Assembly (NCBI GenBank): GCA_037968815.1
Contig: JBBKWF010000022.1
Span: 124,001-188,000 of the forward strand
Direction of reading: 5' to 3'
Length of the DNA: 64,000 nt
From: Pseudopedobacter sp037968815
GTDB taxonomy: Bacteria; Bacteroidota; Bacteroidia; Sphingobacteriales; Sphingobacteriaceae
Made by a program: the position numbers and the translations under genes. Positions 9,047-16,200 of this stretch are shown here, piece after piece; the stretch's first letter is position 1; each line of letters opens with the position of its first letter. The notes under the pieces were generated by a model. The model did not search any database. It was not told where the DNA came from and worked only from the letters and a program-made list of their open reading frames with translations.

Positions 9047-9556
9047 ATGATACAGTTAACTGCCATAATCGAACAGTTCGATAAAAAAGGAGAGAAAAGC
9101 GGGTGGACTTACATTTATATTCCACAGTCTTTGGCTAATGATTTAAAGCCTAATTGTAAAGTTAGCTTTCGTGTGAAAGGTGAAATCGACGAAGTTTCAT
9201 TTGCTGGTGTTGCACTAGCGCCAATGGGAGAGGGGGACTTTATTCTCCCATTAAAAAAAGAACTCCAGAAAAAGATTGCTAAAAATAAGGGAGCTAATGT
9301 AAAGTTGAGTATTGAAGAACACAAAGACTTTAAAATTGAGATGCCTCAAGAATTGAAAAGTTGTTTGATTGACGCTGAAGGTACACTTGAAACCTTTGAA
9401 GCTTTAGCAAAATCTCATCAGAATTATTATTTTAACTGGATAAATGCAGCTAAAACAGATGCTACAAGAGTTAAACGCATTGCGCAAACAATAGAAGCAA
9501 TGGAACTTAATATGGATTATGGTGAGATGATTAGGTACAATAAATCAAAAAAATAA
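9047..9556 (+). CDS. DUF1905 / YdeI (bacteriocin-protection, OmpD-associated) family protein
   Basis: 169 residues from the ATG at 9047. The N-terminal ~95 residues form the DUF1905 beta barrel (KKGEKSGWTYIYIPQSLAN, FRVKGEIDEVSFAGVALAPM). The C-terminal part (SHQNYYFNWINAAKTDATRVKRIAQTIEAM) is the YdeI/OmpD-associated helical region that follows DUF1905 in many Bacteroidota proteins. Role unknown in this group. An upstream in-frame ATG at 9005 lies inside a terminator hairpin and was rejected. It ends 7 nt before the Rieske gene and may share its transcript. Confidence 0.8.
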   Translation: MIQLTAIIEQFDKKGEKSGWTYIYIPQSLANDLKPNCKVSFRVKGEIDEVSFAGVALAPMGEGDFILPLKKELQKKIAKNKGANVKLSIEEHKDFKIEMPQELKSCLIDAEGTLETFEALAKSHQNYYFNWINAAKTDATRVKRIAQTIEAMELNMDYGEMIRYNKSKK

Positions 9557-9563
9557 CCGGTAA

Positions 9564-9887
9564 ATGGAATGGATAGCTATTACAATTTCTTCTTTAAGTA
9601 GTGCCGATGTACAAGCTGTTATTATAAACGGGAAACGACTTGTTTTGGTTAAAGAGAATAACAAGTTTTATGTATTTAAAAGCAAGTGTCCACACGCCGG
9701 TGCTGATTTAAGTAATGGACGATGTAAAGAAGGGTATTTGATTTGCCCTGTACACCATTACAAGTACAGTTTAGAACACGGAAGAGGAGCAGAAGGGCAA
9801 GGAGATTACCTTAAGAATTATCCAACAAAAATAGAGGGAGAGAATATTTTAGTTGGATTCAAAAAACCTTGGTTTAAGTTTTGGTAG
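9564..9887 (+). CDS. Rieske [2Fe-2S] ferredoxin-like protein
   Basis: 107 residues with the Rieske cluster ligands in CPHAGADLS (C42, H44) and CPVHHYKYS (C61, H64). No membrane anchor or signal peptide, so it is a soluble cytoplasmic electron carrier of the NirD/biphenyl-ferredoxin size class rather than a bc1 subunit. It is the first redox gene on the left of the oxidase/haemoglobin island and may feed electrons to one of its members, but the partner is not identifiable from sequence. Confidence 0.9.
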   Translation: MEWIAITISSLSSADVQAVIINGKRLVLVKENNKFYVFKSKCPHAGADLSNGRCKEGYLICPVHHYKYSLEHGRGAEGQGDYLKNYPTKIEGENILVGFKKPWFKFW

Positions 9888-9934
9888 CACAACCAACTTA
9901 TAATTTAATACTTTTAATTAGAGCTGTTGTTTAA

Positions 9935-9948
9935 ATAAAAGATAAAAA
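9935..9948 (+). repeat. 14-bp AT-rich repeat, copy 1
   Basis: ATAAAAGATAAAAA, repeated exactly at 10448-10461. Copy 1 is upstream of the Rrf2 regulator, copy 2 upstream of the oxidase operon. Candidate regulator half-site, or chance in AT-rich DNA. Confidence 0.45.
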
Positions 9949-9960
9949 AGTCTTTTATTA

Positions 9961-9974
9961 TTGACTTTAGTCAT
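9961..9974 (+). promoter_or_regulatory. FNR/DNR-like operator upstream of the Rrf2 gene
   Basis: TTGACTTTAGTCAT: TTGAC-N4-GTCAT, one base off the FNR/DNR/FixK-type consensus TTGAC/T-N4-A/GTCAA. It ends 1 nt before the -7 box, so a bound protein would overlap the RNA polymerase footprint. The core TGAC-N4-GTCA recurs at 15189. Confidence 0.55.
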
Positions 9975-9975
9975 T

Positions 9976-9983
9976 TATATTTG
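9976..9983 (+). promoter_or_regulatory. -7 box of the Rrf2 regulator gene
   Basis: TATATTTG, perfect TAnnTTTG, 11 nt before the ATG at 9995. Confidence 0.7.
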
Positions 9984-9994
9984 CATCATCACAT

Positions 9995-10432
9995 ATGGGA
10001 ATCTTTTCAAAAACTTGCGAATACGCAATTAGATCTGTTTTTTTTATAGCACACCGTACCGAAAACGGGAACAAGGTAGGTATTAAAGAAATTGCTTTAG
10101 GGATAAGCTCTCCCGAGCATTTTCTGGCTAAAATTTTACAAGATTTAAGCAAGAAAGGAATTGTGAAATCTACTAAAGGACCTAATGGAGGTTTTTATAT
10201 GGATGAAGAAACACTACAACGCCCCTTGGCTGATGTTGTAGAAGCAATTGATGGAAATGGACTATTTGTTGGTTGTGGCTTAGGTTTAGTTTCTTGTTCT
10301 GAAAGTAAACCCTGTCCTTTACATAACGAGTTTAAAGTGATTAGAGAAAATATTTACAAAATGTTGGTGAGTACAAGTATTAAAAACTTCAATGAAGACC
10401 TAAACCTTGGCATCACAAATTTGAAAAAGTAA
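9995..10432 (+). CDS. Rrf2 family regulator with three Cys (IscR/NsrR-like)
   Basis: 145 residues. The N-terminal winged helix has the typical Rrf2 start (KTCEYAIRSVFFIA), recognition region (SSPEHFLAKILQDLSKKGIVKSTKGPNGGF) and then a loop with C94, C101 and C107 (VGCGLGLVSCSESKPCPLH), the arrangement used by IscR and NsrR to hold an Fe-S cluster. Neighbours (oxidase, two truncated haemoglobins, hemerythrin, ferredoxin) favour an NsrR-like nitric-oxide sensor over IscR, since no isc/suf genes are nearby. Its promoter carries an FNR/DNR-like site, so it may itself be controlled by oxygen or NO. Confidence 0.88.
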   Translation: MGIFSKTCEYAIRSVFFIAHRTENGNKVGIKEIALGISSPEHFLAKILQDLSKKGIVKSTKGPNGGFYMDEETLQRPLADVVEAIDGNGLFVGCGLGLVSCSESKPCPLHNEFKVIRENIYKMLVSTSIKNFNEDLNLGITNLKK

Positions 10433-10447
10433 TTTTTTTTAACGCTT

Positions 10448-10461
10448 ATAAAAGATAAAAA
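10448..10461 (+). repeat. 14-bp AT-rich repeat, copy 2
   Basis: ATAAAAGATAAAAA, identical to 9935-9948, located 19 nt before the small membrane protein that opens the oxidase operon. Confidence 0.45.
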
Positions 10462-10479
10462 GGTGTTAATATCTATTAA

Positions 10480-10824
10480 ATGAATTTCTATTTAAAATTT
10501 ATGGATTTACATATAACCACTCTTTACCAGATTTACCTCGGAAAAATCCACATGTTTATTTTGATTGTAGAAATACAAGACTATCATCTACTAATAAATC
10601 TATTGTTAGGTATAGCGATAATAATGATGATTTTTTTGTTGGCAATAATGACAAAAAGTTTGAGGAGCTTAAAAGAATCTGCTCTGGAAGACAAAGAGAA
10701 AGGCAAGTTTTGGATCAGTAATAAATTATATGATTTTGATGCTGAGCAACTAAAAATCTTATTAAAAAAAATCAATATCAATAAAGCAGATAAAAATGAT
10801 AAACAGGTTGAAACCAAAAATTAG
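10480..10824 (+). CDS. small membrane protein preceding ccoN, unrecognised
   Basis: 114 residues (or 107 if the ATG at 10501 is used). One or two hydrophobic stretches (LINLLLGIAIIMMIFLLAIMTKSL) are followed by a charged cytoplasmic tail (ALEDKEKGKFWISNKLYDFDAEQLKILLKK). It overlaps the ccoN start by 29 nt, so it is the first gene of the oxidase operon. It matches no Cco assembly factor that I recognise; it could be an accessory or assembly subunit. The hydrophobic plus charged make-up supports a real membrane peptide. Confidence 0.6.
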   Translation: MNFYLKFMDLHITTLYQIYLGKIHMFILIVEIQDYHLLINLLLGIAIIMMIFLLAIMTKSLRSLKESALEDKEKGKFWISNKLYDFDAEQLKILLKKININKADKNDKQVETKN

Positions 10825-12631
10825 TAAGCAGGGAAGTTTTGTCCTAATTTTTCTTTTGTTATCAAATATTTGTGCGTTCGGACAAACGGAACAAACATCA
10901 AAAGATATTATTACAAATCCGGGGGTGTTAATTACCATAGTTTTAATATTAATCCCACTTTTAATAGCTATTTATTTAGCTACTGCTAAAGTGAGAAACT
11001 TGGTTAAAAAGGTAAAAAAACATGATGTTGATGAACAGAAGTCTGCAATTTTAGCAAGTCTTAGCCAAGAAGACCTTCAAAACTTATCAGAAACTTTAGA
11101 GAAAAGGAGAGTCGCAGTTGAGTTTAAATTAACCGATAAAGAACTTGCTGGTGACTTACCTCCTGATGATACAAAAGGGATGATTCATCATGTAAATGAA
11201 GTAATTAATCCTCGTTTTATTCCAGATAAAAAGCGATCTACTAAACGCCCACAGGTAAATCCAGCATTAGCTAAATTAATAATTTGGTATTTGGTTGCTT
11301 CAACATTTTGGTTGGTTTTAGGTACTTCAGTTGGTGAATATTTAGGGATAAAATTTGTCGCTCCAGATGTTGATCATATCAGCTGGTTAAGTTTTGGAAG
11401 GTTACGCCCAGTACATACCAATATGGTTTTCTGGGGGTTTTGCTCTTTAGCAATGATTGGTTTAGGTTATTATGTGGTTTATACGGTAAGTAATACGGTA
11501 GTAAAATCATTAAAAAGTGCTTGGGTCGCGTTTTGGTTTATAAATGCAGCGGTTTTATTGGGTTCTATATCTTTAATGGCCGGTATCAATAATGCTGGTG
11601 GTGAGTATCGCGAGTATATATGGCCGGTGATGTTGCTTTTTGCTATTGGCGTGGTAATTACCTTGATTAACTATTTAAGCATCATTGCTAAAAGAACAAC
11701 TAAAGAAATCTACGTTTCTAACTGGTACATTGTATCAGCAGTTATATTCACAATAGTAATTACGCTTGTGGCTTATTTGCCTTTCTGGCAGGATGGATTA
11801 GGGGCAACCATTGCCCAAGGTTATTATATGCATCAAGGAGTAGGGATGTGGTTCATGCTTTTTGTGTTAGGGTTAGTTTATTATTTCCTTCCGCAACAGC
11901 TTAATACACCTATTTACTCTTACAGTTTGGGCATTTTAGCATTCTGGACACAGATATTATTTTACACCGTTATTGGTACGCATCACTTTATTTTTAGTGC
12001 TATACCCTGGTGGTTACAAACTACTGCAATTGTGGGTAGTGTTGGTATGTTAATTCCGGTCGCGGCTGGTACAACTAACTTTTTAATGACCATGCGTGGT
12101 AATTTCCACAAAGTTGGATCTAGTTATACCTTGCCGTTTTATTTGGTTGGGATAATTTTCTACTTTACAGGTTCTTATCAAGGAACAGCAGAAGCGTTTA
12201 GATCTGCCAATTTATACTGGCACTTTACAGACTTTACCGTTGCTCACTCGCACCTTACCATGTATGGTATTATTGCATTTTTTCTGTGGGCATTTATTTA
12301 CACTTTAGTTCCTAGGTTAACTGGTAAAGAGCCAACACACGCTTTGGTTGGTGCTCATTTTTGGATGGCTTTAATTGGATTAATGTTTTACACCGTTCCC
12401 TTGATGATTGGTAGTACTTTACGTGGAGTTGAATGGATGGAAGGCAAACCGTTTATTGACACCGTAGCCAATATGGCTCCATATTGGGTTTGGCGAGCAA
12501 TTGGAGGCTCATTGATGTGGGCGTCACACTTGATTTTTGCCTACAACTTATATACAATGGTTAAAAAAGGAAAAGAAACCGATACACAAACCGAGCTTTT
12601 TGATCAATTAAATAAAGAAGATAATATTTAG
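10796..12631 (+). CDS. ccoN: cbb3-type cytochrome c oxidase subunit I (CcoN-like)
   Basis: 611 residues, about 12 or more membrane helices after an N-terminal extension of about 150 residues (signal-like segment, helix, then a charged region). CuB ligands are H346 (MHQGVGMWF) and H396-H397 (IGTHHFIF); haem His lie in TVAHSHLTMYG (H484, H486). Y390 is 6 residues before the HH pair and 44 after H346, the same spacing as the cross-linked catalytic Tyr of helix VII in C-family oxidases, and the Glu of NorB (H+4) is a Gly here, so oxygen reduction is favoured over a cNOR-type reaction. It acts in the inner membrane as the proton-pumping high-affinity oxidase core. Next gene encodes its cytochrome subunit. 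Confidence 0.9.
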   Translation: MINRLKPKISKQGSFVLIFLLLSNICAFGQTEQTSKDIITNPGVLITIVLILIPLLIAIYLATAKVRNLVKKVKKHDVDEQKSAILASLSQEDLQNLSETLEKRRVAVEFKLTDKELAGDLPPDDTKGMIHHVNEVINPRFIPDKKRSTKRPQVNPALAKLIIWYLVASTFWLVLGTSVGEYLGIKFVAPDVDHISWLSFGRLRPVHTNMVFWGFCSLAMIGLGYYVVYTVSNTVVKSLKSAWVAFWFINAAVLLGSISLMAGINNAGGEYREYIWPVMLLFAIGVVITLINYLSIIAKRTTKEIYVSNWYIVSAVIFTIVITLVAYLPFWQDGLGATIAQGYYMHQGVGMWFMLFVLGLVYYFLPQQLNTPIYSYSLGILAFWTQILFYTVIGTHHFIFSAIPWWLQTTAIVGSVGMLIPVAAGTTNFLMTMRGNFHKVGSSYTLPFYLVGIIFYFTGSYQGTAEAFRSANLYWHFTDFTVAHSHLTMYGIIAFFLWAFIYTLVPRLTGKEPTHALVGAHFWMALIGLMFYTVPLMIGSTLRGVEWMEGKPFIDTVANMAPYWVWRAIGGSLMWASHLIFAYNLYTMVKKGKETDTQTELFDQLNKEDNI

Positions 12632-12638
12632 ACTTAAG

Positions 12639-13646
12639 ATGGATATATATAATAATCATAAACGTTTATTTATTGTTGCAACGGTAATGTTTTTAGCGTT
12701 AACATTATATGCAGCATTAATTCCGGCTTATAGGGCGCAAGAGGATAATGCACCATTACCAAATAGTAAACCTTTAACAGAACAAGAACTTGCCGGGAAA
12801 GCGGTTTATGTGAAAGAAGGTTGCATAGCTTGCCATACCCAGCAGGTTCGTAATGTTGATATGGATAAAGTTTGGGGAGAGCGCCCAAGTATTGCATCAG
12901 ATTATGCCAGAAATACTAGAACAGATATTTGGCGCAACACCGCAAATTTGATGGGTTCTGAGCGTACTGGTCCAGATTTAACTAGTATTGGAACTCGTCA
13001 ACCTAGTAAAGAGTGGAATTTAATTCACCTTTTTAATCCACGTTCTGTAGTTGGGCAGTCTATTATGCCAGCTTATCCTTGGCTTTTTGAAATTAAGGAA
13101 AGTGCCGCTAATGCAGATGTAACAGTACAGGTTCCAGAAGAATACAGAAAGCATATTAAAGGCGATATTGTTGCCACAGAAGATGCCTTAAATTTAGTTG
13201 CTTACTTACAGTCGTTAAAGCAGGTAAGTTTGCCTGATGGTAAGCCAATTCCAAAGTTTTTATACCCAAAAGAGGCAACACCAGCTTTGTCTGGTATGCC
13301 GGCAGGCGAAAGCCAAGGACTTGATGGAGCAAGCTTATATGCTGCAAATTGCCAAAGTTGCCACCAAGCAAATGGCGAAGGCTTACCAGGTGCTTTTCCA
13401 TCGCTTAAAGGAAGTAGCATTGTTTTAGATCCAGACCCAACGGCACTTATTACTGTAATTATGAAGGGTTATAACGGAAGAGCTAAAGAAGGCTTTCCAG
13501 AAATGCCAGCCATTGGTACAAATAACAAACTAAAACCAGAAGAAATTTCTGCAATTATCAACCACGAGCGTACAGGTTGGGGTAATGATGCAAAAAAGGT
13601 TTCAGTTGAAGAAGTAAAAGCAATTTTAGACCAAATAGGGAAATAA
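12639..13646 (+). CDS. CcoO-CcoP-type fusion: di-haem cytochrome c subunit of the cbb3-type oxidase
   Basis: 335 residues. An N-terminal membrane anchor (RLFIVATVMFLALTLYAALI) is followed by a CcoO-type domain with haem motif CIACH (C62, C65, H66) and HLFNPRSVVGQSIMPAYPW, then a second cytochrome c domain with CQSCH (C238, C241, H242) and a GFPEMPAI Met ligand region, like one CcoP domain. In proteobacteria CcoO carries one haem and CcoP two on separate chains; here one chain carries two. It starts 7 nt after ccoN and its stop overlaps the next gene. It delivers electrons from the bc complex or soluble cytochromes to CcoN on the periplasmic side. Confidence 0.88.
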   Translation: MDIYNNHKRLFIVATVMFLALTLYAALIPAYRAQEDNAPLPNSKPLTEQELAGKAVYVKEGCIACHTQQVRNVDMDKVWGERPSIASDYARNTRTDIWRNTANLMGSERTGPDLTSIGTRQPSKEWNLIHLFNPRSVVGQSIMPAYPWLFEIKESAANADVTVQVPEEYRKHIKGDIVATEDALNLVAYLQSLKQVSLPDGKPIPKFLYPKEATPALSGMPAGESQGLDGASLYAANCQSCHQANGEGLPGAFPSLKGSSIVLDPDPTALITVIMKGYNGRAKEGFPEMPAIGTNNKLKPEEISAIINHERTGWGNDAKKVSVEEVKAILDQIGK

Positions 13647-13927
13647 TGAATCAGCTAAAAAAATATAAAAGTTTGTTACCTACCATTTTATTCTTGGTTG
13701 CATCCAGTATGACCACATTTGCTTGTGAGGTATGTAATAAAAATCAGCCCAAAATTTTAAGAAATATCACTCACGGAAGCGGGCCACAAAGTAACTGGGA
13801 TTATTTTGTAGTAATTACAATGGTGCTTATTACTATTTATACCTTATATGCTACCATTCGTTGTTTTGCAAGTCCAAAAGAGAGTAAATACAACCACATT
13901 AAGAACACAATTTTAACAAAACAATAA
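13646..13927 (+). CDS. small CxxC membrane protein of the oxidase operon
   Basis: 93 residues: signal/anchor (SLLPTILFLVASSMTTFA), then CEVCNKNQPKIL with a CxxC, then a helix (WDYFVVITMVLITIYTLYATI) and a short polar tail. Start overlaps the stop of the cytochrome subunit by 1 nt and its own stop overlaps the next start. The position corresponds to CcoQ/CcoS-like small subunits, but the periplasmic CxxC just after the cleavage site suggests a metal or haem-handling or disulfide role. Function inferred from context only. Confidence 0.72.
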   Translation: MNQLKKYKSLLPTILFLVASSMTTFACEVCNKNQPKILRNITHGSGPQSNWDYFVVITMVLITIYTLYATIRCFASPKESKYNHIKNTILTKQ

Positions 13928-14337
13928 TGAAAAGTAAAAGCGAAGTAACTTTATTTATTGATGATGACATACAACCGATAGGGATTTTTCCAACTCCGGT
14001 TTCTTTTGATTTAGATACCACGAAGCTGGTTGATGGGCAGCATATTCTTAAAATTGTTAGTAAAGACCATAAAGGCAAAGAGGGTATAAAAAAAGTGCCT
14101 TTTACTGTTAGAAACGGACCAGCAATAGCTATTGAGGGATTAAAAAACGATGAAGTTGTTGATGGGGTTGTACCATTAATGATTAACTCTTACGGAAAAG
14201 GAGATCAAACATCATTTGTTTTACACGGTAGCGAAACGCCACGAAGTATCCCGATTTGGATTATTATACTTTTAATTTTGTTTGTAGGCTGGGCAGCATT
14301 TTTTGTAATCACATCTGATACAATTTCATTGTTTTAA
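13927..14337 (+). CDS. tail-anchored Ig-like membrane protein of the oxidase operon
   Basis: 136 residues: an N-terminal beta-sandwich-like region (DGQHILKIVSKDHKGKEGIKKVPFTVRNGP resembles an Ig/fibronectin strand pattern) followed by one C-terminal helix (IPIWIIILLILFVGWAAFFVI). No signal peptide is visible, so topology is uncertain. Start overlaps the upstream stop by 1 nt, so it is translationally coupled within the oxidase operon. In other bacteria CcoP or FixH-like proteins occupy this place. I do not recognise a named family; likely an oxidase-associated subunit. Confidence 0.68.
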   Translation: MKSKSEVTLFIDDDIQPIGIFPTPVSFDLDTTKLVDGQHILKIVSKDHKGKEGIKKVPFTVRNGPAIAIEGLKNDEVVDGVVPLMINSYGKGDQTSFVLHGSETPRSIPIWIIILLILFVGWAAFFVITSDTISLF

Positions 14338-14360
14338 TTTACCTTGTTAAAGTTTTAAGT

Positions 14361-14744
14361 ATGAGAGATATTGAGGGATTAGAAGAGATAAAGGTTTTTG
14401 TAGATAATTTTTATCAAAAAGTTAGGGAGGACGATTTCATCGGACCAATTTTTATGAATGCCATTGAAGACTGGACTCCACATCTCGAAAAAATGTATGC
14501 ATTTTGGAATGCGGCGTTATTTGGTGTACCGGGCTTTAAAGGTAATCCCTTTGCCAAACACGCACCTTTAGGTGTTATTCCGGCACATTTTGATAGGTGG
14601 ATTGAGCTTTTTAATGAAACTATTGATTCTAATTTTGAGGGTGTAATGGCAGAAGAAGCAAAGAATAGAGCACAATTAATGGCTACTATGTTTATGAAAC
14701 GCTTGTCAGCTTTGGGTGGTGATAATACAAAAGTTGTTTATTGA
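14361..14744 (+). CDS. group III truncated haemoglobin (first copy)
   Basis: 127 residues, the normal size. Motifs typical of group III: FVDNFYQKVREDDFIGPIF, HLEKMYAFWNAALFG, and the proximal His in IPAHFDRWIELFNETID. Cytoplasmic haem protein; group III members bind O2, NO or sulfide, and their role is often linked to low oxygen or NO stress. The stop overlaps the ATG of a second truncated haemoglobin. It follows the oxidase genes closely and is probably in the same transcript. Confidence 0.9.
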   Translation: MRDIEGLEEIKVFVDNFYQKVREDDFIGPIFMNAIEDWTPHLEKMYAFWNAALFGVPGFKGNPFAKHAPLGVIPAHFDRWIELFNETIDSNFEGVMAEEAKNRAQLMATMFMKRLSALGGDNTKVVY

Positions 14745-15136
14745 TGGTTGAAGATTTAGAAACCGGCAAAAAGAAAGACATCTCCGATGTTGCTGATGTT
14801 AAAAACTTGGTGCATACATTTTACGATAAGGTAAGAGCAGACGTTGCGCTTTTTGCTGTTTTTGATCCTATTATCAAAGATAAGTGGCCAGCACATCTGG
14901 ACAAAATGGTTAAGTTTTGGTCAACACTTTTGCTATATACCCACGAGTATAAGAAAGACCCTTTAACCAGTCATATGCCTTTGCCTTTAACTAAAGAGCA
15001 TTTTGAAACTTGGATTGCCCTCTTTAATGAAACCTTAGACGAACTATTTGAAGGTACAATTACTGAGAATGCCAAAAAAAGAGCAAATAGTATTTCTAGA
15101 ATTATGAAAGCTGTTAAAAATATTGACCCTCAATAA
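14744..15136 (+). CDS. group III truncated haemoglobin (second copy)
   Basis: 130 residues from the ATG at 14744, which overlaps the previous stop by 1 nt (TGATG); a TTG at 14741 is less likely. Motifs: LVHTFYDKVRADVALFAVF, HLDKMVKFWSTLLLYT, and LTKEHFETWIALFNETLDELF with the proximal His. It is clearly a paralogue of the upstream gene but strongly diverged, so the duplication is old and the two proteins probably differ in ligand or redox partner. Tandem group III genes in one operon are not common in my knowledge. Confidence 0.88.
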   Translation: MVEDLETGKKKDISDVADVKNLVHTFYDKVRADVALFAVFDPIIKDKWPAHLDKMVKFWSTLLLYTHEYKKDPLTSHMPLPLTKEHFETWIALFNETLDELFEGTITENAKKRANSISRIMKAVKNIDPQ

Positions 15137-15188
15137 GTAGCTTGCCTTATATCATTTTGATGTGTTTTTCTTGAATAGCAATTTTAAG

Positions 15189-15200
15189 TGACGAACGTCA
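15189..15200 (+). promoter_or_regulatory. FNR/DNR-like operator upstream of the hemerythrin gene
   Basis: TGACGAACGTCA: a perfect TGAC-N4-GTCA inverted repeat (also TGACG/CGTCA with 2-nt centre), 51 nt before the hemerythrin ATG. Same core and spacing as the site at 9961-9974. Confidence 0.55.
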
Positions 15201-15251
15201 GTTTTTTATTCCTACAAAAATTCGAGATTAGCCGTTAAAATCGTTTACCTC

Positions 15252-15728
15252 ATGTCTATCAAAAGCAATTCATATATCGCCAGACTATCTCAAGATCATC
15301 ATCTTGAAATGTTATTTTGCGATAGGCTTGAAAAAGGCATTAATTTAGATGTTTCTTTAGATAGGATAAAAAAATACGTCGCCTATTTTTGGAATGAACA
15401 TTTGCAAAAACATTTTAATGAAGAAGAAGAGCTTTTGTTTAAAATTGTTGACGATGTTTTTTGTACCAAAGGTAAAGAGGATCATATCAGTATAATTGCC
15501 GAAATTGAAAATATAATTTCGGGTAAAAGTATTGGTCAACATGATTTTATACACTTAGTTTCTGCTATACACCAACATATCAACTTTGAGGAACGTGTGC
15601 TCTTTCCTCATCTAGAGCTATTGCTTTCTCAAGAAGAACTTCAAAAGGTACAAGTGCGGTTAGCACACTCTCATCTTGATAGTTTTCAGGATGACTTTAG
15701 CGATGAGTTTTGGGAGAAAAATACTTAG
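15252..15728 (+). CDS. hemerythrin domain-containing protein
   Basis: 158 residues, one four-helix bundle. The di-iron ligand pattern is visible: H in SQDHHLEMLF, HLQKHFNEEEELLF, HDFIHLVSAIHQHINFEERVLFPHLE. Soluble cytoplasmic. Family members bind O2 or NO or repair Fe-S centres; the length is shorter than YtfE/RIC and the N-terminal ScdA domain is absent, so an O2/NO-binding or sensing role is inferred. It has its own upstream region with an FNR/DNR-like site and is followed after 3 nt by a ferredoxin gene, probably co-transcribed. Confidence 0.85.
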   Translation: MSIKSNSYIARLSQDHHLEMLFCDRLEKGINLDVSLDRIKKYVAYFWNEHLQKHFNEEEELLFKIVDDVFCTKGKEDHISIIAEIENIISGKSIGQHDFIHLVSAIHQHINFEERVLFPHLELLLSQEELQKVQVRLAHSHLDSFQDDFSDEFWEKNT

Positions 15729-15731
15729 GTT

Positions 15732-16046
15732 ATGTTAATTGATATTTCATTCGAGATAATTTACGAAGGTGAATCTTATCACATTACTACCCGCCGAAAT
15801 GAATACGTAAACTTGATGATGTTAATTTACGATCGGTTTGCTGACGAAGAGTTTGGTGATTGTCGTGGGATGGGTAAGTGTGGTACTTGTATGGTAGAAA
15901 TTTTAAACGCTAAAGAGCTGTCTGGTTTCAATAGAAACGAAGCAACAACCCTTGCTAAAATGCAAGTAACAGAGCAAAATATTAGATTATCTTGCCAGTT
16001 ATTGATTGATGATCAACTAAACGGATTAAAGATAAGGGTTTTGTGA
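15732..16046 (+). CDS. plant-type [2Fe-2S] ferredoxin
   Basis: 104 residues with the cluster Cys in DCRGMGKCGTC (C44, C50, C53) and C88 (RLSCQLL), the adrenodoxin/plant ferredoxin arrangement. Cytoplasmic one-electron carrier. Directly behind the hemerythrin gene, so it may reduce the hemerythrin or one of the haemoglobins. Start ATG 15732 lies 3 nt after the hemerythrin stop. Confidence 0.88.
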   Translation: MLIDISFEIIYEGESYHITTRRNEYVNLMMLIYDRFADEEFGDCRGMGKCGTCMVEILNAKELSGFNRNEATTLAKMQVTEQNIRLSCQLLIDDQLNGLKIRVL

Positions 16047-16108
16047 TTTTTATAATCAATCTCTCAGTGTTAAATACTAAGCTTCTTTAATCATAAATTC
16101 ACAACCAT

Positions 16109-16190
16109 ACTAGTGATAATATCGGATAATTTATCTAATTGACTAGTTAAAATATCGGATAATTTACCTACCTGACTAGTTAAAATATCG
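16109..16190. repeat. 33-bp-spaced repeat array upstream of the AAA ATPase
   Basis: ACTAGT followed 5 bases later by ATATCG occurs three times, starting at 16109, 16142 and 16175, exactly 33 bp apart. Two full 33-bp units (16118-16150 and 16151-16183) differ at about three positions. The array ends 10 nt before the -7 box of the downstream gene. 33 bp is about three helical turns, so proteins bound to the copies would lie on one face of the DNA. Confidence 0.75.
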
Positions 16191-16200
16191 TATTATTCCT

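Noticed and set aside
10796..12631. Nitric oxide reductase (NorB) instead of CcoN
   Set aside because: Y390 lies 44 residues after H346 and 6 before H396, as the cross-linked Tyr of cbb3 oxidases, and the NorB Glu four residues after the helix VI His is a Gly here.
12670..13428. Several antisense and alternate-frame ORFs across the cytochrome subunit gene
   Set aside because: They lie wholly inside a gene with strong motif evidence on the plus strand and show low-complexity residues; shadows.
16109..16190. CRISPR array
   Set aside because: Only three units in 33-bp tandem without distinct spacers and no cas genes; better explained as regulatory repeats.
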